Positions 30,201-41,215 of a stretch of DNA of 64,000 nucleotides are shown piece after piece. Position numbers and translations under genes: made by a program. The first letter of the stretch is position 1. Every line of letters begins with the position of its first letter. This DNA comes from Sporothrix humicola (taxonomy: Eukaryota; Ascomycota; Sordariomycetes; Ophiostomatales; Ophiostomataceae), in assembly GCA_021396245.1 (NCBI GenBank), contig WNYE01000103.1, positions 62,001-126,000 of the forward strand, written 5' to 3'. A model generated the notes under the pieces. The model saw only the letters and a program-made list of their open reading frames with translations. It was not told where the DNA came from and searched no databases.

Positions 30201-32799
30201 AAAATATGCAAGCAAGCACCAAAAGAACGACCGTGCTGACGGGTGATGAAGCGATGAAGATGAAGCTAGCAAGGTAAAGGGTGAGGATGAGAGAACTAAA
30301 ATGCTAAGAAAAGAATATGAGTGAGGCTTGAGGAAACGGAAATGGAGGAAACTAGAATGAATTGACTGTTGCCTGCAAATATCAACGTAAGCCGTCTATA
30401 GGCAAAGCCCCGTTTGTTGAATATAGACCTGACTTTCCAATGCTCGAAGCGATGAGAGAAGAATGACACAAGATGAGAGATCGAAAGAAAAGAAGAAAAA
30501 AAAGATGTGATGATCCGTGCATGTATGTCAACAGCAAGATGAAGGATCATAGGAAAAAGAAACTGCATTGAAATCAGACTTTTCTTCTTCCCCCCCTTCT
30601 TCTCTTGCATATCTTGAAATGTCGGTGTCGGTTTTGATGTGCAGAGAAAACTCTAAAATATGTGCTGCATCGTCATGTCCGGAGTATTGCCTGTTTGGTT
30701 TTGGGTTGAAGTCCGAAGTCTGGGTTTGTTTGTTTTCTTCGTTTCGTATTCGTCTGGTTTCCTCCATCTTCTTTTCTTTTCTCGTTCTTTATTTCATCAT
30801 GAAGAAGCAAAAGAATGCACATCGTCGGGTGTCTCCTCTCCTGGCAAATATGCGAATGCATGCTTGTGCGTTTGTGCATACATTGAAATGCCTTGTAAGT
30901 GTGAGTGGTCTCGCTCGTGATTTGCCTGTTTCGTAAATTCTTCACTCTCTTTTATTATGTTCGTGCATATTGGGCGAGTGGGGATGGGGAAAGTGATGCG
31001 CTGGCACTTTTTCAAAACTGGCCCAACGGAAGATGAGATGTGGATGGATGACTGTGAGTGATGGATATGTGATGGAGGGTGCGTGATGAGCCGCACGTTG
31101 CAACAGTGGCGGTGGCAGAGTTTCTTTTTCTGCCTTTTGTCACTCACATCACTTTCATGACTTTAATTTCTCGCGCACATCGCCGTGATACAAAAAGTCT
31201 CTCGGTTGTGAGTGTCTACTGTCTACGGAAAGAAAAGAGGCAACAACGTGACAGAAGTGACAGATGTCACAAGAGAGACAAGAATGAGGGTGACTTCTTT
31301 GTAGAGATGCAGACGACAGAACCTGAGACATTCCCTCTCTGACAGACGGATGCCTGGCCCCTTCATCAGACCCAGAAACAAGAGACCAAAGACTGGTTGG
31401 GCACCACTCTCGACCGCCGTTGTTGCGGGCATGATTTCATCCGTCTGTATGCAAGGAGAAGACAGAAAGAATGCAGAGTATGAAATATGGACAAAAGACA
31501 AGACTGGTCACATAAAAGAGGCCGAGACATCACCAGCCTTTGTCGACCGGCGTTTCGCCCTTTGCCAGCCCCCATCATATTCTCCCCCGTAGTTTCATGA
31601 GGCTCTTCGTAAGGCATACGTGCATCGTCGGTATCTGAGTATCTACAGATCGGCCGCTCCATGCCACCTCCATACCACCGTGTGTGTGTATCTGTATCTC
31701 TGCATCTCTGCGGCATCCGTCGGCCTCATTCGTCGTGACTTCAGACCACCTGTCGCCGGGTGAATCGAAAAATTACATTCGTAGATACGACGGAGAAGGA
31801 GCATGCAGGTTTCGCAGAGGATGGACTCTGTCGACTCCTTGTGATGGGTGGAATTAGGATGGCCAATACAGAACACATGTGTACATCATTCGTCAGCAAA
31901 CAGAGCACAGCACATACGGACGCACTCACGCATGCGTACAGCAAGCACACACGCACATGCACGCGGATTCACGTAGGCAGACGCAATGTCGACGCAGCAC
32001 GCAAGCACATAGGCCAGGATGCACGAGACACAAGACGCACAAGACGCGAATGAGATGCAAGCAGGATAAACATGTCCGCCGTATGTCAACAATAGCCGAC
32101 CAGTAGAGGGGACGAGATGGAGGGGGATTGAAAAACAGACAACATGGTGCTCGATAGGTGGAATAACAGTCGAGAGAAAGGAAAGCACGACGAGGCAGCG
32201 GTGGTGAGTGGCGCAAGCAACAACACGATTGACCGTAATGCTTGAGAGTAAAAGATACAAATGGCTTCAACGAAAAGAGGCTTTTTTCCTAATGTGTTGC
32301 CCATCATCGTCTACTTACTGATTGTAGAGACTGTGGCTAGGAAGTCTTGTCAAGATGGTCAAATATATTCATAAATCATTTCACGAAGCTATATATGGTA
32401 AGCTTCGAATTGAGTTGACATGAGAGATGGTATCATTCCATCTTGAGAGATTTTGTTCATTATCGTTAATGCGGCGGATAAAATATAACTTTATTAAAAT
32501 ATTTAACTGTAGAACTACATTCTTTGGAAATATTTGTTATGAAATAAATAAATAAGAGTGTACATAAAGATGGAATTAATTATAGATGAAAAAATAAGAT
32601 TAAAACAAGTCCATAAACACACTCCCGTGAGCCTTGTCGTGACGATGGCATTCTAAAAGGCCAGGTATCAAAGAAGCAAAAGCTGAAGAGCAAAATGAAT
32701 ATTAAAACAAACAAATCCGTAAAAACAACCATATTGATAGTACAGTCTGGAGTGAAAAGAGAGAAGAACAGCAGTGATAACGAGCCCGCAGCAGCCCAT
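24271..32799. other. Gene desert A (8.5 kb beyond the leader)
   Basis: No recognisable protein was found on either strand across this stretch apart from one weak two-exon candidate (25302-25557). Sequence is of moderate GC content with many short overlapping frames of arbitrary composition. Local features include CA/TG-rich DNA at about 31.9-32.1 kb, a degenerate 8-mer repeat (CGAATCCA-like) at about 28.19-28.23 kb, and an AT-rich block at 32.3-32.8 kb. The AT-rich block probably holds the 3' UTR of the following gene. Confidence 0.5.
25302..25557 (+). CDS. Candidate small two-exon gene (weak)
   Basis: Exon 1 is 25302-25374 and exon 2 is 25436-25557. They join across a 61 bp intron with donor GTGACT, a strong pyrimidine tract and acceptor TATAG. 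The result is a 64-residue product beginning MSSLSPLTFLE and ending with an acidic tail (LDDLDETDNGCGQDTPDTPD, then ERIARNLR). The ATG has a purine at -3. The protein has no family I recognise. The support is a frame-preserving join and protein-like composition at the C-terminus, which could arise by chance in an 8.5 kb desert. It would be the only plus-strand gene in the left 60 kb. Confidence 0.25.
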
Positions 32800-33882
32800 T
32801 CACCCCATCTCGACATCCATGGCATCACCGTCGCTCGTGGTGTCGCTCGAGTCGGCCAGCAGCATCTGGAACTGCACTCGAGACGGTCCGGCGATGGTGT
32901 CGCTCGGATCGTCTCCCGTCTCTGGGTGAGATGTCGGCCCGTCATTGTCAAACGTGTAGTAGCCGGCCAGCTCGTACAGTCCATTGCCACCGCCGCCACC
33001 TTGGTTGCTGTCACCGCTCATCATCCGCCGCGGCCGGGGACGACTCTGTGTCCGCTGCCGTCTGCGCCGCCGACGAGCGGCCAACGCAATTGGGTCTGTC
33101 GTTGTTGAGAGTGAAGCGTCGTCATGATAGCCCTCCGCCGACCCGGACCGCGATGGACAGTGGCTGCGCCGCGACACGGGCTTGTACGATCGGGGCTGGA
33201 GGTAGTGCGAGTTGTGCTGCATGTTGTGGTAGTGCGCCAGCGAGTGCTCCTCGCTCAAGGGTATGCGGTATGCTTTGCGGCGAGGGGATGGGGAGTCGAC
33301 GCCTCGTTTCATCGCCGATCCGACGTTACCACCTCGGCGGCACTGCCGACCGCGACTGCGGCTCACGCTGCGGAGCCACCCTCCCCCAGAAGCACAGGCA
33401 CTCGCAGGCCACCACTCGTGCGGCGACGTCGGCCGCGACGGCTGCATCTGCATCGAGGACGCCACCGACGACGAGCGCGTGTGCGGCCGCGACGAGCGGG
33501 ACGCCTTGCGCAGAGCGGCCGTCAGCGAGGCTGTTGCAGTTGTACCCACCGACGGCGACCGGTGCCGGCGGCGACCGCGAAAAGTGGAGCTGCCAGAGGG
33601 TGTCTGCTGTCTTGGACGGGGGTTGTGCCGTGTCCGGGGCGGATGATACGGCCGGTTCTGTGTCTGTACCTGCGACTGCGGCGTCATGGCGAGTGACAGC
33701 GGCACGGGCGGCGGGCTGCGGCGGCGACGGCGGCCGCGCTGATGGTAGTCGGCCGAGGCCGTTCCCGCGACAGCACCGTCCCAGGCAGTCTTCTCGTCCA
33801 TTGCAGACATGTTGGTCGTCGTCGACATTGTAGTCATAGGCTCAGGGCTGTGGCAGAGCCTTGTGCGGGGAAAGAAGGACAT
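32800..33882 (-). CDS. Arginine/serine-rich hypothetical protein
   Basis: This is a 360-residue open frame with no recognised domain. It starts MSFFPRTRLCHSPEP. Internal Met codons at residues 16 and 25 are alternative starts. The body is rich in Arg, Ser and Pro with several basic clusters (RRRRRSPPPVP, then RGRRRHRSPS, RRRRRRQRTQSRPRPRR), resembling nuclear RS-type disordered proteins. The C-terminus is acidic (SSDTTSDGDAMDVEMG). A TATA element lies about 54 bp upstream of the first ATG and AT-rich DNA follows the stop, both consistent with a real transcription unit. Because the TATA is so close, translation may begin at the second Met. Function is unknown. It may be restricted to a narrow fungal group. 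Confidence 0.6.
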   Translation of the reverse strand: MSFFPRTRLCHSPEPMTTMSTTTNMSAMDEKTAWDGAVAGTASADYHQRGRRRRRSPPPVPLSLAMTPQSQVQTQNRPYHPPRTRHNPRPRQQTPSGSSTFRGRRRHRSPSVGTTATASLTAALRKASRSSRPHTRSSSVASSMQMQPSRPTSPHEWWPASACASGGGWLRSVSRSRGRQCRRGGNVGSAMKRGVDSPSPRRKAYRIPLSEEHSLAHYHNMQHNSHYLQPRSYKPVSRRSHCPSRSGSAEGYHDDASLSTTTDPIALAARRRRRRQRTQSRPRPRRMMSGDSNQGGGGGNGLYELAGYYTFDNDGPTSHPETGDDPSDTIAGPSRVQFQMLLADSSDTTSDGDAMDVEMG

Positions 33883-33935
33883 TCGATGGCGATGACGGAA
33901 ATGACGAAATGGAAGAGAGGTGGTGAGATGCAGGG

Positions 33936-33942
33936 TATATAT
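33936..33942 (-). promoter_or_regulatory. TATA element of the arginine-rich gene
   Basis: TATATAT in the context GGGTATATATTTG lies 54 bp from the first ATG of the gene at 32800-33882. The short distance implies a very short leader or a start at a downstream Met. Confidence 0.45.
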
Positions 33943-35803
33943 TTGTCAGTGTCGTCAAGGGGGATATGGGTCAAGGGTTGTCAACGAATGTTGTACAACA
34001 GGACAATCGGCTAACATGCGGATGTTTTATTTTCGTGTGTTGGACAAGACAAGAGTCTGGACTGGAAGTGAAGACTGAAAACGAAGACACAAAAATACAA
34101 AAAGACGAGAGGATGGAGTCTCAACCGAGACAGGGCTGCTCGATTCTTATGATTGCAAGTCTGATTGCAAGACTTGAGTCTTGACCGGCAGGCTTGGCTG
34201 CCTTGTGCGTGTGTATCAAGTACGTCGTACTGTGCAGTGTGTTGAGTGTATGGATTAAAGTGATTGTCGCAAGAAGGTGTGTACACCATCCCCTCTTTTC
34301 GTTTCCTCCCATGCAGCTGTATCCCGTAGACAGGGAACACACAAGTCACAAACAAAGCGAGGCGATGCAGATGCAATGACTCTGTTGCTTTAATTGTTGA
34401 TTGCTGATTGTTTCCTAGAAACAGAGTCCGCCGGTTTAGGCAGTGTCATTTCTTGTGTGAGACGTAAATACGACGTACGACAGGACGACAGACAACAATC
34501 TTCTGACTGTTTTCTTGTGTTTTTGGTGCACTCCTCTTTCACGTCAACCCCATTCTGGTGTGAGCTCGCCCTTGCTTTCCTACCTCTCCTTTGCTTTCGC
34601 CGTCAATGGCCGTTGGTTGCCGGATCTCGACTAACCCAAATCCTGGGAATGGAACCAACATCAATTCCAAGGTCAAGGGAGAGCGACAGAACAGCACTAG
34701 AAGGTGAGATCAAAGATGTCACCTGGACACTGTTATCTCTCCGTCTTGACCTTTTGGTGCCAAAAAGACTCGAATGGGAGTGGAAATGGAAAATAGATAA
34801 TGGGAATCAACTGCGATCAAAATGAGGGGAAGCCTTGCCGATTGGCACGATTTGCCTGCTTTTCCTTTGGCGGACAAGTACAACTTGGACAGCCTACAAG
34901 TAGGCTGCCGCTATTTTCTGTATCTTACCCTCCATGACAACAAAAGACGTTAAAATGCTGCCTTTGTCGACCGGATGCTGACCCGGGGCTGTGGTTTCTT
35001 GTCGGCGTCTTTTCCAAGGCAGACTAACAGGCGGACGAGAGCCGGGGGACACCTCCGCACCTCACTGCCGCCCTAGCACAGAGAGGAGTCAGGTCAGCCG
35101 CACATTTTGAGTCAACTCAAAAGCCTGGCAGCCATCACTGCCTTTCTGTTTATTCCACTTTGGGCCAGGCTAACAATTGTGCCCGTGTGACCTCTTCCAG
35201 CCAGGAGGAAAGGACCAGAGATCCAAAGATGGAAAGGCATAAATTGAAGATTGGATTATAAATTGCTGGAGAATAGCCGATCGTCGGATACGGAACTGAG
35301 GATAAGGTTGTCTAATAGCGGAAAGTTTCCTTCAAATTTATGCCGAACTGTCAGGTTATTGTTCAGCCTCGTCAACTGCAGAGCCTCATTCCTATTAACA
35401 ACATGTCGGGACCGGCCGAGGACTTGATGAGGCGAAGTCAGGCCTCGAGTAGTCTCACGACTCGAGTCACGTCCCCGTGTCGGTTTGCCACAATGCCCCG
35501 TCCGAGTCTCGGAGCCTCTCTGTCTTGACAAGTTCAGCCTCGTGGGCTCGACCTCGACTCTAGTCGAGTCTAATGCCTGGTGCCCGAAATTGGTCGGTTG
35601 AGACTCCCAACAATATGTCGCAAGTGATACACGTGTGATAGTGGTTGAGTAGAATGCTTTCATTGTTCGTAACTTTTGGTTTGGTTCCTGCGTGGCCAAG
35701 GCGCTGCCTTAATTGGCCCGACCACCGGCTCTGTCGTCACTCGTATCTGTACACTGGGCCATATCCCTTATCCCATGTCCTATCCTTCGCTTTGCCGCCG
35801 CTC
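33943..35803. other. Intergenic spacer, 1.9 kb
   Basis: This lies between the arginine-rich gene's promoter and the 3' end of AIM41. It contains the GACTC/GAGTC cluster at 35459-35606 and one copy each of TACGTCGTA (34221) and its reverse (34469). No coding sequence is supported. Confidence 0.45.
35459..35606. repeat. Cluster of GACTC/GAGTC motifs with a 10-bp palindrome
   Basis: GACTC or GAGTC occurs at 35459, 35464, 35504, 35556, 35566 and 35602. The first two form the perfect palindrome GACTCGAGTC. With even base use about 0.3 would be expected in 148 bp. This may be a protein-binding region for the neighbouring genes, though the function is not known. Confidence 0.6.
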
Positions 35804-36427
35804 CTATGCCAGCAGCTTCTTCACAATCAGCGCAACCCCCGCCCGGTCAACGCTCTTGCCCTCCAGCGGGCCACCAGCAGCAAGCAGCGTCTTGATCACC
35901 TCGCCCGCCTTGACCGCGCCGCCGCTGCTCTCGGCCTGGAGTTTTTGGATTACCTCCTGGGCCACCGCCTCCACCTCGGCAGGGTCCACCTGCGGCGCCT
36001 CGCTGTCCGCATACGCGTTCAGGATGTCGATCTGGCTCTGCTCCTTCTCCACCAGGTCCTGGCGGTTCGCCGCCTTGAACTCGGCCACGGCGTCCTCCGA
36101 GTTCTTGGCCGTTCTTCTGAGCAGGGACACAACCTTGGCGTTCGTGTCCACGGGGTTGGCCGTCTTGCTCGCGTTGAGCGTCGCCGCCATAACGCCCCGC
36201 AGCACCGTCAGCCGCGCCTTGTCCTTGTCCTTCATCGCCTGCTTGAGGTCCGCCCGGAGCTTGAGCAGCAGAGGCGGCGTCGGCTTCTCAGCCGGCTCTT
36301 CCGACGACGAGTACATGCGGCGGGCGGACGCCGAGAAGGCGCAGCAGCGGGCCGTAGAGGCGCTCGAGGCGACCACCCGGGAGGGCGCGGCGGCGGCGAG
36401 CCGTGCGACACTGAGTCTGGCGGCCAT
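35804..36427 (-). CDS. AIM41: Mitochondrial GatB/YqeY-domain protein Aim41
   Basis: This is an intronless gene of 207 aa starting at the ATG at 36425-36427. The first ~45 residues (MAARLSVARLAAAAPSRVV...) are rich in Ala, Arg and Ser with no acidic residue, a clear mitochondrial presequence. The rest is one YqeY domain (LKLRADLKQAMKDKDKARLT, then VLRGVMAATLNA, ENs and a helical C-terminal half ending GVALIVKKLLA). The fold is the one found at the tRNA-binding tail of GatB, the glutamyl-tRNA amidotransferase subunit. Free-standing YqeY proteins are thought to touch tRNA, but their role is not established. Yeast Aim41 was named for an effect on mitochondrial inheritance. Length matches the fungal family (about 185-210 aa). 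Confidence 0.92.
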   Translation of the reverse strand: MAARLSVARLAAAAPSRVVASSASTARCCAFSASARRMYSSSEEPAEKPTPPLLLKLRADLKQAMKDKDKARLTVLRGVMAATLNASKTANPVDTNAKVVSLLRRTAKNSEDAVAEFKAANRQDLVEKEQSQIDILNAYADSEAPQVDPAEVEAVAQEVIQKLQAESSGGAVKAGEVIKTLLAAGGPLEGKSVDRAGVALIVKKLLA

Positions 36428-39379
36428 TGTCCTGGTGGTAGAGGTGGGAAGGTGGGGAGAAGGATCGGTCGAGGAAAGGGTTGTCGTCGGAGAGGAAGAG
36501 AGGCGGGGTTATGTAGTCGACGGTTATGCTCCGTAGCTTGGCCTATATCATTGATTATGCGACTGGGTCAAGAAGTGGCTGTCGTCGTGGAATGTCCTGC
36601 CGGTGTTGTATGAGACCACTGGTAAAGTGCAGGCTCTAAAATTTTGCTCGAGATGCAAAAGGCTTGCGAATTGGCCAGTCAGAATGCACCGTTGCACCAA
36701 CATGCCAGAGCTGGCCTAGGGCGGGCTGAGGCGGGAAACGGTTGGAAAATAGCGGGTCGACGGTGCATTGGACCTCAACGAAGCACTAACAATTTACATG
36801 TCCTGAGTGTCACTGTCAGTGTCAGGGTCAGCTTGTCAGAAACAAAAAGCTACTTATGACATGCTCTGGCGGCAAGGACTTACTTGAGCGCTAAATGATT
36901 GTCGATCGTCACTGAGCACATGCTTTCGGACTTGATAACAGCACTCTTCTCCTTGGGCACCAACGGCACTCTCGAAATAGAAATATAAAAAACCCTGCTG
37001 CCGGCAAGATGTGTCCTATCGGCATAATGTTGCCCGTAAGCGAGCTCCATGGATAATGGCCTTGAAGGATTGAGGAATCATTGATATGCATTGGCGTCGG
37101 TTGTGTCAAACGCGCAAGGCCTTGACTGAAAATAGGGGTCGACAGGCCATCAAGACGACATCGATGCCCATCGTAGTCAGGCACAAACGCGTCTTGACTG
37201 GGTCTCCTTTCTCAGGTACGCAGGAGATATGGACCTCTCCACGATATTACAGGGCCCAATCAGTCACCTGACGGGTTGAGGAGCAGCAGGGGTTGCTTCG
37301 CGGAAGCTTCCCGAGATCAGACCTGGCTCCAGATGGGTTGCTGCCCCAGTTAGCGTGCTCTATTTTGGCGATGCCGAGTGGCCTATCTGGCATAGCTTGG
37401 AGCTTCAAGCACTGCAAACCGTTAGCTGAGAAATGGAGACAATGGAGATGCTTGAGGACATCGCAATACTGTGCTCAATGGCAAGATAACGAGAATGATA
37501 TACTTACACGAACTTGATGGGGGTCAAGATCGCACCCCAGGAGCTTGGAAGCATGTGATCACAAGGAGGTTTGTGCACAACCTCCTGTCGACTTCAGGAT
37601 GGGGAGGCGCACGTCCTCCATAAAGAAACGTGGGAGCTGATAGATCACCAGCCGTCGGCTCCGTTTTTGGTGATTCTCTCGGGGTCGTTCGCCCGAGTCC
37701 ATTGCCCTTGTTGGCCCTGGAGAAAAAGATAGCTCCACCCACACTAACACCCCCCAACTGGAGATCAATTTAAACAATGGTCTGTCAGACATGGATATAC
37801 TTGGAGGGAGCATAGCAGACGGGACATGCTGTCTCCCTTCTTCGCTGCTTCGGCACTCGCGGCCAGTGGGCAAGGGCCTGTCAGAACCACAAGTCGCGGC
37901 AGCGCGTTGGAGGGTACGGAAGAGGGACATATGGAGGAGAGAGAGAGACGAAGGAAGCAGCAAGGCTCCGCCTGCACCCAGTAACAGATCGTTGGGCACA
38001 ATATCCCTGTCGTGAACATGGAAGATCGAGAACAGGGCCTGTCCACTTTGTAGGCGAGGACGAATGATCCGCAAGAAGAGGAAATACGTTGAAGACTCCC
38101 GGTCAGGCCCTCTTCCGACGACACCCTCCCACAATCGCTTGGCGCGGCCGACGCGTGGGTTGGAAAGGAGGCCTGGCCAAGCGGCTATCGGGTTAGGCCA
38201 ACCACGTCGGAGAGTAAATTGTGACAGGCGGGAAGGGAAGAATGGCATTGTATGGACTGCTCGTCACATTTCTGATGTGGGATCTATTGTCTTTTGTTAG
38301 CTTTGCCGATTATCGTGGGGGGCAGCGTGCTTGGATCTGACTTGACCTTTGTGATTCCCTCCTATTCATTTCCTTGAACCCAGCTTGTGACGCCCTGTTG
38401 GTTATCCGCATCTGCCTGTCATGAAAGGTAGGTTGAGGGGTCGTTCGTATCGCTCTCTCCCGAGTCTTCTATTTCGATTCTGCTCATTGGTTATGTTTGA
38501 GAGAAAGAGCTGCCCCTTTTTTGCATAGACGAGGACAATTCGAAAAGGTAGGAGCTTTCTCACAATGCGATGCACCTTCGCACCTTCCCTCATTAAACCC
38601 ATACTTGATTTAGTGATTCGCTCCTTCCCTCCCGGCCCCCAACAATTGACTTTTTGACGCCCACCGTCAGGCGTTGCTGGTGCCCATTGCTCCTGCCGGT
38701 TTAGGCCGCATTGGTGGTGTTTGTGGGATGCCGCCTTCCGCCTCCCACAAATATTACGGACCTAGGAACCTCCTTCCTGATCTTTGTCATCAGTCTCCGT
38801 TGCCCCTTTTCTACTTCCCCTTGCAAATCCAAATCAAAACAAAAGCCTCGATCCTCATACAAACCGCGGACTCCTTTTGACAGAAGCAACACATCCGCAT
38901 TTCGAGGCCCGCCGCACATCCAACAACCACGTTCAGCAGAGACGATTCTGCATTTCAAGGCCCGGGTAGCTATGATGTATATCAGCAAAAGGTAAGAGAC
39001 TCAGATTATTGTTTATGACTTCCACCATGGAATATGCAATGCAATGCAAAGAATAACGACCAAAAAGAAAGAAGACCCAGCTAACATCAGCCGAAAGGCG
39101 GCTAGGATCACAAAGTGAACGGAACCGGGGCCAGCTAGAGACACCTCGCCGAGACCCGAGTACGCGAGAGTGAGTCCCAAGACTTCCAGTCCTCCTCCAA
39201 GCCGTGCAGTATATGGGCTCCAATATGCGCGGACCAACGGCTTCTCGGGAGTCCAAGCCAGCGGAAAACAAATGCCTCAATGGTATATTCGATCGTACGC
39301 CGGTAGATGGCGTGCCAGCCGCAATCTCTCTTTCCGACAACCATCGGTGTGCCTCTCGCCTCCAGGCCAGTCGATCAGA
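36428..39379. other. Spacer of 2.95 kb with scattered coding-like segments
   Basis: This lies between the AIM41 start and the methyltransferase stop. Most of it shows nothing. Minus-strand pieces between about 36.9 and 38.25 kb look protein-like but could not be joined into a recognised gene; they are listed separately. The stretch 38.3-39.38 kb has no supported feature. Confidence 0.4.
36909..38248 (-). other. Unresolved coding-like segments; possible intron-rich gene or pseudogene
   Basis: Several minus-strand segments have protein-like composition. They include one with RAKRLWEGVVGRG and SGQALFSIFHVHDRDIVPN (about 38.0-38.25 kb), one with GGVSVGGAIFFSRANKG (about 37.7 kb, directly after a CTCCAG acceptor), one with LKLQAMPDRPLGIAKIEHAN (about 37.3-37.4 kb, after a TTTGCAG acceptor), and one with HINDSSILQGHYPWSSL (about 37.0 kb). 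A good GTAAGTAT donor sits at about 37.50 kb. I could not find a consistent set of exons or a family. The neighbouring methyltransferase is equally cut up by introns, so an unrecognised multi-exon gene is possible. Eroded sequence is equally likely. Confidence 0.25.
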
Positions 39380-41215
39380 TCAGTGGCGTTTCTTTCCGAT
39401 ACATACATATCTAAAAGACATGTGTGTCAGTCTGTGTTCGAGGTATGTACGTGAGGAGTTGGAGACGATGCTTTAGAAACTTACAATGGGAAGTAGGCCT
39501 ATATTAACAAGAAGTAAGCATTAGCTGACTGAAAATCTTCCTCTCCAGCATGAACAAGGAGAATCTCGTCGCTTCGACATGGGACACCATACCTTTATTG
39601 ACGGATTGCTTGCTTCTGATCGAGCTTGGGCAATGAGAACCTGTGCTTGCTCAATCGCCATCCTGTGAGTGTGTAGCAAAGAATATGCATTAGCAAAGAC
39701 AACCCAAACTAACTGAGACTGCATAAACACAGACACAAACTTACCCCAGTCTTTTTGTGAAGACGTACATCGCTTGCGATGATAACAATCTTTGGACATT
39801 GTCTCGGTTTCGTTCGCCGGCTTGACGCATACGAGGATCTGAAGTACTGCGTTAGGACGTCCGCCCTCCTACTTCGATGCTTTCAACATCGCACCTTGGC
39901 TGTGTGACCGGCTGGAGAAGATCTTACCGGCTGGCCACCCGCACATGGGCATTTGTATAACTGTCGACTCAACGTCTGTGAATCCAGCACCCCGGACAAG
40001 GCTTTCCATCCGGGTCGCCACTCTCGGATCTTTGACGTCGCTACTTCCCCTCATATATAGCTCAGACCATTGCCGGAGACCGCTGCCTACAATAGCGCGG
40101 GCATCGTTAGTATGGGGTGATTTCAAATTCAATCAACGAACAACACGAAGGACTCACTATCCGTCAGAGACCCGTTGTCTGACTGTGCTTGGAAATATAC
40201 CTCGACGATCTGGCACCATCCTCCGGGCCGTATTACACGATACATATCTTTCAGGTAACTTTTCCATCTGTCTTTGTTGATGCCCCCGGCAACCATCTGA
40301 CTGTGTACTAGATCAAATTCGCCAGTACTGAAGGTGAACCTAAGAAAGGAAATTGTCGTCAGAGGGTGCAACTTTCAACAAATGAAGCATGTTTGGTATT
40401 TTGCGGCGAGCTTGGCTCATACCTCTTATTCAGGTCATCCACCTGAAAATCAAAATTCGGCGGGTATACTTCTGGTGCCATATGGGGGCTGATGTCGATT
40501 CCGAGAACCTGTCGCCATCAGCATGTTAGCGATACATTCTGCACGCCGTGTACTTGTTGCCGGTCTCTGACGAGGACCATGGACGGCAATACAGGGAGTG
40601 GACATGGACACTCCATTCTCAGCGGCCGCCTCTCGCTCCTGGAATTGACTCTTGCAAAGTCGCACTCTCAACACCTCTTCCAGCGAGAAAGGAAATAGAA
40701 AAACGAAAGTCCTTGAAAAGTACGCACGTCGCATCTTGGATGTCTTTGGGCAAGCTCGGCAGCCCAGGCTCCTGACCCGAAGCCACAGTCGAGGACTTTT
40801 CTCAAATGTCGGATTGGCGGGAAAACCAGCCTGTCGTCAAAGATTTTTCTGAAAACTTCGTGGGCGTTACCGAGCCGCTCAACCTCGTCCTGTCGCGAAT
40901 CAGCAACATCGCCCCGTGCCATATCTTGTGCTGTTGCCAGCGCCAGCGGAGTTTTGACCGGCATTTCTGCTGTGTCCAGGAAGGGTCTCGAATCATACCT
41001 CATCTATAGGAGAGAAATACACGTTGTTCTGTAATGAATAACGCTGGTAATCTCTACCGTGGACGGTGACCGTGTGCAAGTACAACTCATCAAGAGGAAT
41101 GGTTTGGTCGAAACTGTTTCGGTCAGTGTTGTTCTTGCCGACTTGGCCAAAGATGACTGCAACAAAACAAAACAAGAAATCGAAATCACGGCTCTCATTA
41201 CCTCTCTGCTGCCAT
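39380..41215 (-). CDS. LaeA-like SAM-dependent methyltransferase, ten exons
   Basis: I assembled this from splice signals. Exons: 41202-41215, 40999-41113, 40728-40889, 40423-40508, 40158-40339, 39928-40086, 39745-39838, 39593-39662, 39485-39498 and 39380-39410. All joins keep frame and give 308 aa, normal for the family. The protein has the substrate-side entry VTVHGRDYQRYS, SAM motif I KVLDCGFGSGAWAAELA, the acidic follow-up LGIDISPHMAPEVYPPNFDF and VDDLN, then FDLVHSQMVAGG and MYRVIRPGGWCQIVE. The C-terminus (AYFPLYVCIGKKRH) matches the usual end of LaeA-type enzymes. Members act as regulators or tailoring methyltransferases in secondary metabolism. No biosynthetic cluster is visible here. 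Two exons are only 14 nt, one of which carries the start codon. The first exon is the least certain. Confidence 0.85.

Noticed and set aside
37086..37271. Plus-strand small frames in the AIM41-methyltransferase spacer
   Set aside because: They are short, arbitrary in composition and without splice or start support.
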